Notes: generated by a model from the letters alone, not told the origin. A stretch of 59,552 nucleotides of DNA from Flavobacteriales bacterium (GCA_029242765.1 JAQWTJ010000094.1:1-59552); one strand, 5' to 3'. Numbered from the stretch's first letter, positions 36,999 through 47,206 are shown. Made by a program: numbers and translations.

Positions 36999-38555
36999 AT
37001 GACTTCCCGCCCTCCACGCGTTCGATTTGCCCCCAGCCCCACCGGGCCGCTCCACATGGGTGGCGTGCGGACGGCGCTTTACAACTGGCTCTTTGCGCGG
37101 GGACACGGCGGCACGTTCATTTTACGCGTCGAGGACACGGACCAAGCGCGATTTGTTGAAGGGGCTGAGCAGTACATCGTGGAGGCGCTGGCGTGGTGCG
37201 GAATTTCGCCCGATGAAGGGCCGATCCATGGGCGCGGCAGTGAAGAATTGGGCCAACACGGCCCGTACCGGCAAAGCGACCGGCAGGCGCTGTACGGCCC
37301 TTTTGTCGACCAACTGCTAAAGACGGGTTGGGCCTATCGCGCCTGGGACACGCCTGAAGAAACGGCGCAGGCGCGCAAGGCCGCTTCCGAAAAAGGCGAG
37401 ACCTGGCAGTACGACGCTTCAACGCGTGCGGGGCTGCGCAACGAGTGCGGCTTGAGCACCGAAAAAGTGGCCGAATTGGAGTCCGCTGGAACCCCTTTTG
37501 TTGTGCGCTTCAAGGTGCCGGACGACCGGACGGTTCAATTTGAAGACGCCATCCGCGGGAGCGTCAGCATCGCCACATCCGTCATGGATGACAAAGTGCT
37601 GATGAAAGCCGACGGCATGCCCACCTACCACATGGCCAATATCGTGGACGACCACCTCATGGACATCACGCACGTGATTCGCGGCGAGGAGTGGCTGCCT
37701 AGCGCAGCCTTGCACGTGTTGCTGTACGAGGCGCTAGGCCTGGAGGCGCCCGTCTTTGCGCATCTGCCCTTGATTTTAAAGCCCACAGGGCCGGGCAAGC
37801 TGAGCAAGCGCGACGGCGATCAGGGCGGCTTCCCCATCTTCCCTTTGGAGTGGACCGACCCGAAAAGTGGAGCCGTTTCGTCGGGCTACCGCGAGCAGGG
37901 CTACACGCAGACCGCCTTTATGAATATGTTGCTGATGCTGGGCTGGAATCCCGGAACTGAACAGGAAATATTCAGTCTTGAGGAGGCCGCCGAGGTGTTC
38001 TCGCTTGAACGCGTTATCAAGTCAGGCGCGCGGTTCAACCCAGAAAAGGCGCGCTGGTTCAACGAACAGCATTTGCGGGCAAGTGCCCCTGAGCAATTGG
38101 TGGAACCCTTGCAGCAGTTGATGGCCGAAAGCGGCACGACGTGGGATGGAGCACAATGCCTTCAGGTGCTTTCCATGATGCTCGAACGGGTGACCTTTTT
38201 GCACGAGATCGCAGATGCTTCATGGCTCCACACAGCGCCGAGCTCATTTGACGCCAAACTTGTCCGCAAGAAGTGGAAGGGGCAGACGCCTGAAGTCTTG
38301 GGTAAAGTTTGCGGGGTTTTGTCCGGTTGCGAGCCCTTCAAAGCCGAGGTCATCGAGGCGGACTTTAAGGCTTTCTTGGCAGCGGAAGGTCTGGGATTCG
38401 GAGCGGCATTGCTGCCTTTGCGCATCGTGCTCACGGGCGTGGGCGGCGGACCGTCGATGTTTGAGTTTGCTGAGTTTTTGGGGCGAGAGACGACTTTGGA
38501 ACGGATTGCTCAGGGGGTGGACCGCGTGGAGAAGATCAAAAAATCTGAAGCCTGA
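36999..38555 (+). CDS. gltX: glutamate--tRNA ligase
   Basis: Class Ic synthetase of 518 residues. The HIGH region is RFAPSPTGPLHMGGVRTALYN (the class reads HIGG or HMGG) near the N-terminus, and the KLSKRDGDQ loop near residue 267 is the KMSKS equivalent. The C-terminal anticodon-binding domain follows. It supplies Glu-tRNA-Glu and possibly misacylated Glu-tRNA-Gln. Its stop overlaps the folB start by one base (TGATG). Confidence 0.96.
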   Translation: MTSRPPRVRFAPSPTGPLHMGGVRTALYNWLFARGHGGTFILRVEDTDQARFVEGAEQYIVEALAWCGISPDEGPIHGRGSEELGQHGPYRQSDRQALYGPFVDQLLKTGWAYRAWDTPEETAQARKAASEKGETWQYDASTRAGLRNECGLSTEKVAELESAGTPFVVRFKVPDDRTVQFEDAIRGSVSIATSVMDDKVLMKADGMPTYHMANIVDDHLMDITHVIRGEEWLPSAALHVLLYEALGLEAPVFAHLPLILKPTGPGKLSKRDGDQGGFPIFPLEWTDPKSGAVSSGYREQGYTQTAFMNMLLMLGWNPGTEQEIFSLEEAAEVFSLERVIKSGARFNPEKARWFNEQHLRASAPEQLVEPLQQLMAESGTTWDGAQCLQVLSMMLERVTFLHEIADASWLHTAPSSFDAKLVRKKWKGQTPEVLGKVCGVLSGCEPFKAEVIEADFKAFLAAEGLGFGAALLPLRIVLTGVGGGPSMFEFAEFLGRETTLERIAQGVDRVEKIKKSEA

Positions 38556-38923
38556 TGGAACGGCGTGAAAACAAGGGCCGCATTGAAGTCAACGGGATGC
38601 GCTTTGAGTCGCACCACGGCTGCATGGACGAGGAGGCCGTCATCGGCGGCGCCTACCGCGTAGACGTCTGCATCGATGTGGACCTGTCGAATTCTATGGC
38701 GAGTGATGCCTTGACCGACACCATCGACTACTGCGAAGTGCACCGCATTGCCGCCCAGCAAATGGCCATCCGCTCCAAGCTCATCGAGCACGTCGGCGGC
38801 CGAATCGCCCAGGCCCTACGCGATGCTTTGCCCAGCGCCGAACGCATCGAGGTTCGCATCACCAAATACGCGCCGCCCATCGGAGGCGACGTGGCCGAAG
38901 TGGCCATCGTCCTGGAAGCTTAG
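38555..38923 (+). CDS. folB: dihydroneopterin aldolase
   Basis: The 122-residue protein carries the FolB core: GMRFESHHGCMDEE near the N-terminus, TIDYCEVHRIA and the catalytic stretch HVGGRIAQALRDALP, KYAPPIGGDV. It cleaves dihydroneopterin in folate synthesis. It is coupled to gltX by a TGATG overlap and is probably the last gene of that unit. Confidence 0.94.
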   Translation: MERRENKGRIEVNGMRFESHHGCMDEEAVIGGAYRVDVCIDVDLSNSMASDALTDTIDYCEVHRIAAQQMAIRSKLIEHVGGRIAQALRDALPSAERIEVRITKYAPPIGGDVAEVAIVLEA

Positions 38924-38967
38924 CACCCCAAAATGGCGGCCGAAAATCCGCTTAAATCTGAATCCGT

Positions 38968-39621
38968 TTAGAGCTGCATTTCGGGGACGGACGACGGGGC
39001 GATAAGGACGCCTGCAGTGGCGGCCTTGATGTCGTCGACTGAGACGCCCGGTGCGCGTTCGACCAAGTGAAAGGCCCCGTCACAGATGTCGAGAACGGCG
39101 AGGTTGGTCACCACGCGCCGAACGCAGCCCACGCCAGTGAGAGGAAGCGAGCAAGACGGCAGGAGCTTCGACTCGCCGCGTTTGTTCGTGTGCATCATGG
39201 CCACGACAATGTTATCCGCCGAAGCGACCAAGTCCATGGCGCCGCCCATCCCCTTGACCAAGCGTCCGGGGATCTTCCAGTTGGCGATGTCCCCGCTTTG
39301 AGAAACTTCCATCGCGCCCAAAACCGTGAGCTGCACATGGCGGCCTCGGATCATGGCGAAGGACGTCGCGCTATCGAAGTAGACCGCGCCAGCCAGGGCC
39401 GTGATCGTCTGCTTGCCCGCATTAATCAAGTCGGCGTCGACCTCATCATCACTCGGAAACGGGCCCATCCCCAAAATTCCATTCTCGCTTTGAAACTCAA
39501 CCTGCATGCCCTCGGGGACCAAGTTGGCCACCAAAGTAGGGATGCCAATTCCGAGGTTGACATACGTGCCGTCCTGCAATTCCTGCGCTATACGCTGCGC
39601 TATTCCATTTTTATCGAGCAT
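38968..39621 (-). CDS. scoB: 3-oxoacid CoA-transferase subunit B
   Basis: The 217-residue SCOT beta subunit has YVNLGIGIPTLVANLVP near the start, the catalytic glutamate in EFQSENGILGMGPF, and GGAMDLV. It transfers CoA between succinyl-CoA and acetoacetate. It follows scoA by 3 bp in an operon headed by a PBP1A gene. Confidence 0.94.
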   Translation of the reverse strand: MLDKNGIAQRIAQELQDGTYVNLGIGIPTLVANLVPEGMQVEFQSENGILGMGPFPSDDEVDADLINAGKQTITALAGAVYFDSATSFAMIRGRHVQLTVLGAMEVSQSGDIANWKIPGRLVKGMGGAMDLVASADNIVVAMMHTNKRGESKLLPSCSLPLTGVGCVRRVVTNLAVLDICDGAFHLVERAPGVSVDDIKAATAGVLIAPSSVPEMQL

Positions 39622-39624
39622 GGC

Positions 39625-40338
39625 TTACTTGTTCGAAGAGGCGGTTGAGATGGTGCGTTGTTCGATGCGGCGCTCATAATGAGCACCCTGGAAAATGCGT
39701 TGGACAAAGATGCCTGGCGTATGGATTTGGTTTGGATCGAGTGCCCCTGCAGGCACGAGCTCCTCCACTTCCGCGATTGTGATGCCGCCGGCCATCGCCA
39801 TGGCGGGGTTGAAATTTCTTGCCGTCGCTTTGAAAATCAAATTGCCGGCCGTGTCACCCTTCCAAGCTTTGACGATGGCAAAATCAGCTGTCAGGGCCGA
39901 TTCAAGGATGTGCGGCTTGCCGTCGAATTGGCGAACTTCCTTGCCCTCGGCAATTTCCGTCCCGAAGCCCGCCGGCGTAAAAAAGGCAGGGATGCCGGCT
40001 CCTCCCGCCCTGCAACGCTCTGCGAGCGAGCCTTGAGGGATCAAGTCCACATCGAGCTCGCCCGAAAGCATCTGCCGCTCGAATTCATCATTCTCCCCCA
40101 CATAACTAGCGATCATTTTGCGAATTTGCCGCGCTTTCAAGAGCAGTCCGAGCCCGAAATCGTCCACCCCCGCGTTGTTCGAAATACAGGTCAAATCCTT
40201 GACGCCCAGCCTGGCCAATTCTCCGATCGAACATTCCGGAATACCGCACAGACCGAAGCCTCCGAGCATCACGGTCATGCCGTCTTCAATCCCCTGACAC
40301 GCTGCCTCCACACCGCTCACTGTCTTGTCTAATGCCAT
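39625..40338 (-). CDS. scoA: 3-oxoacid CoA-transferase subunit A
   Basis: The 237-residue SCOT alpha subunit shows the glycine-rich [16 protein letters not shown] and [11 protein letters not shown], plus the CoA-binding region [21 protein letters not shown]. It pairs with scoB for ketone-body / acetoacetate utilisation. It sits 24 bp downstream of the PBP1A gene stop. Confidence 0.94.
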   Translation of the reverse strand: MALDKTVSGVEAACQGIEDGMTVMLGGFGLCGIPECSIGELARLGVKDLTCISNNAGVDDFGLGLLLKARQIRKMIASYVGENDEFERQMLSGELDVDLIPQGSLAERCRAGGAGIPAFFTPAGFGTEIAEGKEVRQFDGKPHILESALTADFAIVKAWKGDTAGNLIFKATARNFNPAMAMAGGITIAEVEELVPAGALDPNQIHTPGIFVQRIFQGAHYERRIEQRTISTASSNK

Positions 40339-40362
40339 CGCTTCCCTGTTTTTCTCGCCGCC

Positions 40363-42891
40363 TTATTCGAATAAATCATCGTCGTCATCAAAGTCCATCG
40401 CACGCGCCTTGATGAGTTGCTCGCAATCGGGCTGTTCTAACACGCCTTCAGGAGGTCTAAATTCCAATGCTTTAAGTCCCAGCGAGGTGTCCGCAAGCGC
40501 CGCTTTGATGTAGTAGCCAAAAATGGGCAGGGCCGTATTTGCGCCTTGACCTTGGTGGGTCGTGGAAAAGCGCACCGCAGGGTCCAAGGCACCCACCCAC
40601 ACGCCTGTGACCAATTCCGGGGTCAACCCGATAAACCAGCCGTCCGAGTTGTTTTGAGTCGTGCCTGTTTTTCCGGCCATAGGAATCCGCACCCCGTCGT
40701 AATCGCGGTGGTCCAGATCCATGCGCAGGCGCACCCCGGTGCCATGGCGAATTCCTTTTTCTTCGTTATAAGCCCCCGTGATCACCTTTTCCATCATGTT
40801 CAACACGCGGTAAGCGGTCGCAGCGTCCAGCCCTTGACGCAGCTCTAGGCGCGGCTCATAAATCGTATTGCCGCGCTTGTCCTCAATGCGCTGAATGAAC
40901 TGTGGGCGGCGGTGAACACCTCCACCGGCAAACGTGGCATTGGCCGAAGTCACTTCCAATAGATTCAACTCAGCAACCCCCAAAGCGATGGACGGTACGG
41001 GGGGGATATAACTCTCAATGCCCATCTCGTGAGCGAGATCCAGCACACGCTGCACGCCGTAATCCTTGATAAGCTTCGCCGTTACCGTATTCATAGAATT
41101 GGCCAAAGCATACTCGAGCGTGACCATCTCCCCGTATTCCTCGTCCGAATTGTCCGGGCACCAAGGCGGCTGATCGCCCGGCATATCGATGCACGTCACT
41201 TGGTTGGGGACTTCCGTGCACGGGTCCATGCCGTGGCGTATGGCCGTGGCGTATACAAAGGGCTTGAAGGTCGAGCCGACTTGGCGCTTGCTCAAATTCA
41301 CGTTGTCGTATTGCGACCATTTGTAATCCAAATCGCCAACCCAAGCCTTCACCCCGCCCGACATCGGGTCGAGGCTCACCAGCCCCATGTGCAGCAGCGT
41401 CTTTTGGTGGTGGATGCTGTCGATGGGCGACATAATGGTGTCCACCAGCCCGCCTAGGCCCATGACTTGCGTCCGGGTTTTCTGCTTGAAGTTCTTATCA
41501 ATTTGACGCTTGCTCATCGCCGGCCAAGCGTTCCCACAGCCGCCTTTCTCCGCTCTGCAGTGGTGCACTTCAATACGCTCAACAACCGCACTATCGCCAG
41601 TCGCAGCACTGTTTCCTGCGTACGTCCATGCGCTGTCGCGCTGGGCGATGTAGTAGCCGGGGCGTTCACATGCGGGGCACTCCTTTCCGCTCAGCAGACG
41701 GTAGCGCCGGCTTTGTGTGATGGCAAAACGCATAATACGTTCACGATCCTCGGGCAAAATTTCGGGGTAAAAAGGCCAATCCCGCCCTGTGGTGTTCCTT
41801 AAATCGTCCCACAAATCTTCTTGCAACTCGCCCTTGACGTGGCGCACGGCACCCTGTTCTGCGTAGCGCTGCAAACGGGCGTCGATTGTCGTGTGGATCA
41901 CCAAGCCGTCCCGGTACAAGTCATAGCCCGAACCGTCGGCCTTGGCAATCTTCAGCAGCCCCTCGGCGTCTTTCTCCTCGAGAAGCCCGCGCACGTGCTG
42001 GCGCAACATCTCGCGAAAATGAGGGGCAAGCCCCTCGGCATGGCTCACTTTGTGATAGCTCAGGCCCAAGGGCAAGGCCTGCACGCTATCGCGCTCGGCC
42101 TCGGTCAACACGCCGTAGCGATGCATTTGGCTGAGAACCGTTGACCGTCGGCTCTCTACACGTTCTGGCCGGCGCAAAGGGTTGTACAGGGCGGAGTTCT
42201 TCAGCATCCCTACAAGCATGGCCGACTCGTGCAGCTCGAGCTCATCAGCCGTTTTTCCAAAGTAAATCTGTGCTGCGCTTTGTATGCCCACCGCTTGGTT
42301 CAAGAAGTCGTACCGATTCAAGTACAGCCCGATGATCTCATCTTTTGTGTACTGCCGCTCGAGCCGGGTGGCGATAATCCACTCGCGGGGCTTCTGCAAG
42401 ACCGCTCGCTCAAAAAATCCTGAGCTCATATACGACTCGGTGAACAGGAGCTTGGCCAATTGTTGGGTGATCGTGCTGCCGCCCCCGCGTTTGCCCATAT
42501 ACACGATTGCGCGCGCTAGGCCCTTGAAGTCCACACCCGTGTGGCCCTTGTAGCGAACGTCTTCCGTGCAGATGAGGGCTTGCACCAAGCCCTCGGGCAG
42601 CGACTCAAACTTGACATCCGAGCGGTTTTCTTGGTAGTAGCTGCCTAAGATTTGACCGTCTGAGCTGTAAATGCGTGTCGCCAGATCGGTTCGGGGGTTG
42701 GCCAATGTTTCCGTGTCAGGCAAATCGCCCGAAGCCGCAATGGCCAGCAGCGCTCCAAGTCCCAACACCGGCGAAAGCAAGGCGGCCCATAACAACGCGG
42801 ACCACCAACGGCTGGGTCGGGCGGGCGCAACCGGCAAAACGGGAGGCGCTTGATGTGCTGCGCTGTCGTTATTCAGGGGAGGGATTGGCAT
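40363..42891 (-). CDS. mrcA: penicillin-binding protein 1A (bifunctional)
   Basis: ATG 42891 (MPIPPLNN) gives 842 residues. One TM helix (about 31-53) anchors the protein. The glycosyltransferase domain has catalytic E110 (CTEDVRYKGH) and GGGSTITQQLAKLLF. The transpeptidase domain has the serine motif GSTFKPF, ANSMN and KTGTT. It builds peptidoglycan in the periplasm. Between the domains it carries an insert with C405, C408, C445 and C452 (CPxC and CxxxxxxC pairs) not expected in PBP1A, resembling a zinc ribbon. It heads the unit with scoAB. Confidence 0.94.
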   Translation of the reverse strand: MPIPPLNNDSAAHQAPPVLPVAPARPSRWWSALLWAALLSPVLGLGALLAIAASGDLPDTETLANPRTDLATRIYSSDGQILGSYYQENRSDVKFESLPEGLVQALICTEDVRYKGHTGVDFKGLARAIVYMGKRGGGSTITQQLAKLLFTESYMSSGFFERAVLQKPREWIIATRLERQYTKDEIIGLYLNRYDFLNQAVGIQSAAQIYFGKTADELELHESAMLVGMLKNSALYNPLRRPERVESRRSTVLSQMHRYGVLTEAERDSVQALPLGLSYHKVSHAEGLAPHFREMLRQHVRGLLEEKDAEGLLKIAKADGSGYDLYRDGLVIHTTIDARLQRYAEQGAVRHVKGELQEDLWDDLRNTTGRDWPFYPEILPEDRERIMRFAITQSRRYRLLSGKECPACERPGYYIAQRDSAWTYAGNSAATGDSAVVERIEVHHCRAEKGGCGNAWPAMSKRQIDKNFKQKTRTQVMGLGGLVDTIMSPIDSIHHQKTLLHMGLVSLDPMSGGVKAWVGDLDYKWSQYDNVNLSKRQVGSTFKPFVYATAIRHGMDPCTEVPNQVTCIDMPGDQPPWCPDNSDEEYGEMVTLEYALANSMNTVTAKLIKDYGVQRVLDLAHEMGIESYIPPVPSIALGVAELNLLEVTSANATFAGGGVHRRPQFIQRIEDKRGNTIYEPRLELRQGLDAATAYRVLNMMEKVITGAYNEEKGIRHGTGVRLRMDLDHRDYDGVRIPMAGKTGTTQNNSDGWFIGLTPELVTGVWVGALDPAVRFSTTHQGQGANTALPIFGYYIKAALADTSLGLKALEFRPPEGVLEQPDCEQLIKARAMDFDDDDDLFE

Positions 42892-42984
42892 AAAATTCCA
42901 ACGGCACAAGCCGGCTCATATTGGGCGGCAAGTTCGTCTAACATTGAATAACAGCGATGCGGTACGGCGGTCGGATTGCTCGAT

Positions 42985-42992
42985 TAACTTCG
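42985..42992 (+). promoter_or_regulatory. predicted -7 box of rseP
   Basis: TAACTTCG ends 26 nt before ATG 43019 and supports that start over the longer frame from 42944. No clear -33 element. Confidence 0.35.
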
Positions 42993-43018
42993 CGGCCGCC
43001 AAGCCTCTGCGCAACGCC

Positions 43019-44350
43019 ATGGAAATTCTAATCAAAGCCACCCAATTTTTGATGAGCCTCTCGCTGCTCATCGTCCTCCACGAGCTCGGACACTTCATCC
43101 CCGCCAGGCTTTTCGGCATCCGCGTAGAAAAGTTCTATTTGTTCTTTGACGTGAAGTGGTCGCTTTTTAAGAAAAAAATCGGCGACACCGTGTATGGCGT
43201 CGGCTGGCTGCCGCTGGGGGGGTACGTGAAAATTGCGGGAATGATCGACGAGTCGATGGATCTCGAGCAGATGGGAAAGCCCGCGGAACCGTGGGAATTC
43301 CGCTCTAAACCGGCCTGGCAGCGCATCATTGTAATGCTAGGCGGTGTGACCGTGAATTTCCTGCTCGCCGTCTTGATTTACGCCATGACCTTTTTTGTGT
43401 GGGGAGACAATCAGTTGCGCAACGATGGGCTGCCCTATGGCCTTGCTTTTGCGCCGGCGCTGATTGAAGTGGGCTTCCAAGATGGCGACCGCATCGTCGC
43501 GCTCGAAGGCGAGACGGTGGAATTTGCAGACGACATCCGCCGCCGCATCTTGAGCAAGGCTGTGCACCATGCCACCGTTGAGCGAGGTGGAGCGCCGATT
43601 GACATCGCCTTCGAGCAAGAACTCGGCGGAATCATCGTCGATCAGAAGATCAAGGACGCCTTCCAAGTCAACTTCCCCACCATCGTCAAAAAAGTCACCT
43701 CATCATCAGCCCAGGATGGCGGCTTGCAGGTCGGCGACAAGATTGTAAGCGTGGCCGGTGAAAGCACCGCCTACTATCTCGGGCTAAAAGCAGCGCTCAT
43801 GGATGTTGCAGGTGAGCCGGACGTAGCGGTTGGTGTGGAGCGCGAAGGCGCCCGTTTGGAATTGGCCATCGACGTCAGCGAAGACGGCCTATTGGGCTTC
43901 AATGCTCGCACGGCCGACGATTTTGAAGACTTCGGTTACGAGCACGTCGAATACGGCGCTGGCGCCTCGCTGGTGGGCGGCTGGAACAAAACCGGCGCCC
44001 AACTCACGGGCTATGTCAACTCCATGCGCTTTCTCTTCAAAAAAGGCGGCGCACAGCAGCTCGGCGGCTTCATCACCTTGGGGAGTATTTTCTCGTCAAC
44101 GTGGGATTGGCACAGCTTCTGGAATATCACCGCCTTCTTATCGATCATCCTCGCCTTTATGAACCTTCTGCCCATCCCGGCCCTGGACGGTGGTCACGTG
44201 ATGTTCCTGCTTTACGAGTTGGTTTCCAGACGCAAACCCTCGGACAAGATTATGGAGTACGGGCAATTGCTCGGCTTAATCTTTGTCGGCGGCTTGTTAC
44301 TTTTAGCCAACGGCAACGACCTGTGGCGCTGGGCCACGGGCCAATACTGA
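43019..44350 (+). CDS. rseP: site-2 intramembrane metalloprotease (RseP/RIP family)
   Basis: The 443-residue protein has H21-E-L-G-H25 in the first membrane segment, PDZ-like regions in the middle (about 110-290), and the C-terminal NLLPIPALDGGHV motif giving the third zinc ligand. It cleaves membrane-embedded anti-sigma factors or other single-pass proteins. The Bacteroidota form is longer than E. coli RseP because of extra PDZ-region sequence. The antiporter gene starts 19 bp later. Confidence 0.92.
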   Translation: MEILIKATQFLMSLSLLIVLHELGHFIPARLFGIRVEKFYLFFDVKWSLFKKKIGDTVYGVGWLPLGGYVKIAGMIDESMDLEQMGKPAEPWEFRSKPAWQRIIVMLGGVTVNFLLAVLIYAMTFFVWGDNQLRNDGLPYGLAFAPALIEVGFQDGDRIVALEGETVEFADDIRRRILSKAVHHATVERGGAPIDIAFEQELGGIIVDQKIKDAFQVNFPTIVKKVTSSSAQDGGLQVGDKIVSVAGESTAYYLGLKAALMDVAGEPDVAVGVEREGARLELAIDVSEDGLLGFNARTADDFEDFGYEHVEYGAGASLVGGWNKTGAQLTGYVNSMRFLFKKGGAQQLGGFITLGSIFSSTWDWHSFWNITAFLSIILAFMNLLPIPALDGGHVMFLLYELVSRRKPSDKIMEYGQLLGLIFVGGLLLLANGNDLWRWATGQY

Positions 44351-44369
44351 CCATCAATTCGGACTATCA

Positions 44370-45668
44370 ATGCAATTGAACGCGATTCTATGCACGGCCA
44401 CCGCCGCCCCTTTAAGCACCTACACTCTGGTGATCGGCGGCTCACTCGTGCTGATTGCGTCTTATTTAATCTCCCGCTTCTCTCATAAGACCAATATCCC
44501 CAGCCCTCTCATCTTGATTGCCTTGGGTATGGTTTTGAAGGTGGCCATGGAACGGGCCGGTTGGGGTTCGGTGCCGAACCAAGATTTGGTGCTCGAAGTG
44601 CTGGGCACCGTCGGGCTGATTTTCATCGTGCTGGAGGCGGCGCTCGATTTAAAGCTCAGCCGGGACAAAGCTGGGATCATCCTCAAGAGTTTATTCGCTT
44701 CTGTGCTGGGCTTGGGACTAACCGCTGGAGTCGTGGCGTGGATATTCACAAGCGCTTTGGGTATGGGTTGGGCGCAGGCCTTCGTTTATGCCATTCCACT
44801 GGGCATCCTCTCGAGCGCAATCATCATCCCGTCGGTGGGCGGTCTGCCTGAACGTGAACGCGAATTTGCCGTGTACGAGAGCACCTTTTCAGACATCGCC
44901 GGCATCATGGGATTCTACTTGGCTATCGGCATCGCAGAAGGCGGCGAAGCGAGAACGGCTGTGGGCGAATTCGGTGTCAACTTCGGCCTGACAATCGCCC
45001 TTGCTTTCGTCCTGGGTTACGCTCTGTTGCTGGTGTTGCAGCGAATCCGTTCCGGCGCTCGACTCGCACTGACTCTGAGTGTTCTACTGCTGATATACAG
45101 CATACAGAAGCTGGCCGGACTCTCTCCCCTCATTCTGATTCTGCTCTTTGGGCTGATGGTGGGCAACCCCAAACTGTTCTTCCCTGGGCGACTGCGTAAG
45201 CACATCGACCCGGACCGGCTCCATGACATCCACGAGGACTTCCACTTGGTAACCTTGGAAAGCGCCTTCGTCGTTCGCACGTTCTTCTTCGTGATGTTCG
45301 GTGTGTCCATTGCGCTCGCCTCGCTGGCCGATGCTGCGCTGGTGCTGATGTCGCTTGCCATTTCCGTGGCCATTTACATTATCCGTTGGTTGGTGCTGGC
45401 CGTGTTGATGCGGGGCACCAAGGGCTCATTGCTGTGGCTTGCGCCGCGCGGGTTGATCACCATTTTACTGTTCTTTCAAATTGGATCGCATCACGTCGAA
45501 TTGGTCAACCCTAAGTTCTCTGAAGGCGTGTTGTTGGTGGTCATATTCAGTACAAGCATCGTGATGGCGGCCGCGTTGATTCGACGAGGATTGGACGTGG
45601 CACCCTCGATTGAAGTGGGTGAGACAGAGCTTGACACCGAGAACGTTGAGCCGGACGGCGAGGAATAG
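44370..45668 (+). CDS. cation:proton antiporter (CPA family)
   Basis: The 432-residue membrane protein has about 12 hydrophobic segments and resembles NhaP/CPA1-type exchangers; YESTFSDIAGIMGFYLAIG likely holds the transport Asp pair. The soluble end (SIEVGETELDTENVEPDGEE) is acidic. It probably exchanges Na+ or K+ for H+ across the inner membrane. Operon with rseP is suggested by the 19-bp gap. Confidence 0.8.
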   Translation: MQLNAILCTATAAPLSTYTLVIGGSLVLIASYLISRFSHKTNIPSPLILIALGMVLKVAMERAGWGSVPNQDLVLEVLGTVGLIFIVLEAALDLKLSRDKAGIILKSLFASVLGLGLTAGVVAWIFTSALGMGWAQAFVYAIPLGILSSAIIIPSVGGLPEREREFAVYESTFSDIAGIMGFYLAIGIAEGGEARTAVGEFGVNFGLTIALAFVLGYALLLVLQRIRSGARLALTLSVLLLIYSIQKLAGLSPLILILLFGLMVGNPKLFFPGRLRKHIDPDRLHDIHEDFHLVTLESAFVVRTFFFVMFGVSIALASLADAALVLMSLAISVAIYIIRWLVLAVLMRGTKGSLLWLAPRGLITILLFFQIGSHHVELVNPKFSEGVLLVVIFSTSIVMAAALIRRGLDVAPSIEVGETELDTENVEPDGEE

Positions 45669-45728
45669 CGAACTTTTTATCATCTTCGTCGTGCATTTAA
45701 ATTCAGAACTGGCGAACCGGGCAACACG

Positions 45729-46085
45729 ATGGAACATCTCGACCTCGAACACCTCAAGAACATTGTCGGCGACAACCCTGATTTTCTTATTCAGGTGCTC
45801 GAGATTTTCTTGAAGAGCGCCCCGATAGATTTGGCGGCCTTGCACGTGGGTGTGGGTGAACGCGATCCCGAGGTCATCCGGTTTCACGCCCACAAGTTGA
45901 AAAGCGCCTGCGGAGCCATCGGTTTTAACGCAGCGTTCGATCGCTTCAAAGAAATTGAAATGCTGGCCCGAGCCGGCGACCCCGACGGGCGCATCCCCAC
46001 CGAGCTTTCCACGGCTGACGCTTTGTGCGCCTTGTGTATTAACGGCATGCCCGCCGAACTTGACAAGTTGCGCGGTACGGTTTAA
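45729..46085 (+). CDS. stand-alone Hpt (histidine phosphotransfer) protein
   Basis: The 118-residue protein is a single Hpt domain. MEHLDLEHLKNIVGDNPDFL leads to a helical bundle with HAHKLKSACGAIG, so H55 is the likely phosphorylated residue. Such proteins shuttle phosphate between hybrid kinases and response regulators. No kinase or regulator is adjacent, so partners are elsewhere. It converges on dprA with a 4-bp stop overlap. Confidence 0.85.
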   Translation: MEHLDLEHLKNIVGDNPDFLIQVLEIFLKSAPIDLAALHVGVGERDPEVIRFHAHKLKSACGAIGFNAAFDRFKEIEMLARAGDPDGRIPTELSTADALCALCINGMPAELDKLRGTV

Positions 46086-47206
46086 GCCGACTTATCTTCC
46101 TGCAACTCGGCGAGTGGCAAGGCATATTTTAAAGTGTAACGGTCGCCCCGCCACCGCAACACCCAACCGCTCTTCTCAGCATGCATCAAGCGTCCGCGCA
46201 GCTCTGAAACACGACATCGCGGCTTCAAGGTGTTCAGAATTGTATCCAAATCACGGGGCTCTTTCAAATCAAGAGCGCCGAGCAGACGAAGGTCGGCCGA
46301 GGTGAAATTCCGTGCAGGCGGATCATGCTTATCATCCCAACCAAAAAGACGAATCAAGGACTCCGCGCTATTAAATGGCGTCGCTTTGTTCTCGGCTATC
46401 AAATCTGCATTGCCCTGAAAAACGGGGTCGCACCAGCCGGGACTCGCGGCGAAGACGTTGCGGTTGTATTCATGGCCCATGCGCGCCGTGATCTTGGTGC
46501 CGCTTTTTGAAAGGGCCTCCACCACCACAATGTTCATGCAGAGCCCGGCAATGATGCGGTTTCGCGTGGGGAAGGTGAAGGCGCTGGCCCCTTGTCCGGG
46601 GGGGTGCTCTGAAATCCAGCATCCGTTTGCATCAAGGATACGGTTGGCGAGGCGGGTGTTGGCAACGGGGTGGACGGCATGGAGGCCGTGGGCGAGGCAG
46701 GCCGCCGTGGGCAGGCCGGCGGCCAGAGCGGCTTGGTGTGCCCACGCGTCAACGCCCGAAGCCATGCCACTGACCAGCGTGATTTCGTGGGGTGCGAGGG
46801 CGGCCATGATTTCCTGGGTGATCTGCTGAGCACGGGGGGAGGCCTTGCGAGCGCCGACAATGGCAACCGTCTTGCGGCAGTGCACCGCAGAAAGGTCCCC
46901 GCGCCAATAAAGCAACGGCGGGGGATCCGAGATTTGCGCCAACAGCTCGGGGTAGCCCTTGTCGCGAAGTGAAACGACCCCGAGGTCCAGATTGAGGGCC
47001 TCGGCGCGTGCCCACGTTTGCTCGGCCTTTTCTAGGGCGCTGGCAACCCGGGCAGGCGGTTGCTGGTCCAACTCGGCTTCAAACGACCAGTTGGAGTCGA
47101 GCAGTTTCTCGCGAAAGGCGGCCGGTTTATTCAGGTGAAAGGCCGCCATCAATTGAACCGGTGAGGCCAGCGAAGCTGAAGCGCCCAGAGGAAGATCATT
47201 GTGCAT
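46082..47206 (-). CDS. dprA: DNA-processing protein
   Basis: The 374-residue DprA contains the Rossmann-like SGMASGVDAWAH and EHPPGQ-type binding motifs (ISEHPPGQGASAFTFPTRNR), and EALSKSGTKITARMG. A C-terminal winged-helix region (about 300-360) follows. It loads RecA onto incoming single-stranded DNA in natural transformation. It diverges from a TonB receptor. Confidence 0.93.
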   Translation of the reverse strand: MHNDLPLGASASLASPVQLMAAFHLNKPAAFREKLLDSNWSFEAELDQQPPARVASALEKAEQTWARAEALNLDLGVVSLRDKGYPELLAQISDPPPLLYWRGDLSAVHCRKTVAIVGARKASPRAQQITQEIMAALAPHEITLVSGMASGVDAWAHQAALAAGLPTAACLAHGLHAVHPVANTRLANRILDANGCWISEHPPGQGASAFTFPTRNRIIAGLCMNIVVVEALSKSGTKITARMGHEYNRNVFAASPGWCDPVFQGNADLIAENKATPFNSAESLIRLFGWDDKHDPPARNFTSADLRLLGALDLKEPRDLDTILNTLKPRCRVSELRGRLMHAEKSGWVLRWRGDRYTLKYALPLAELQEDKSA

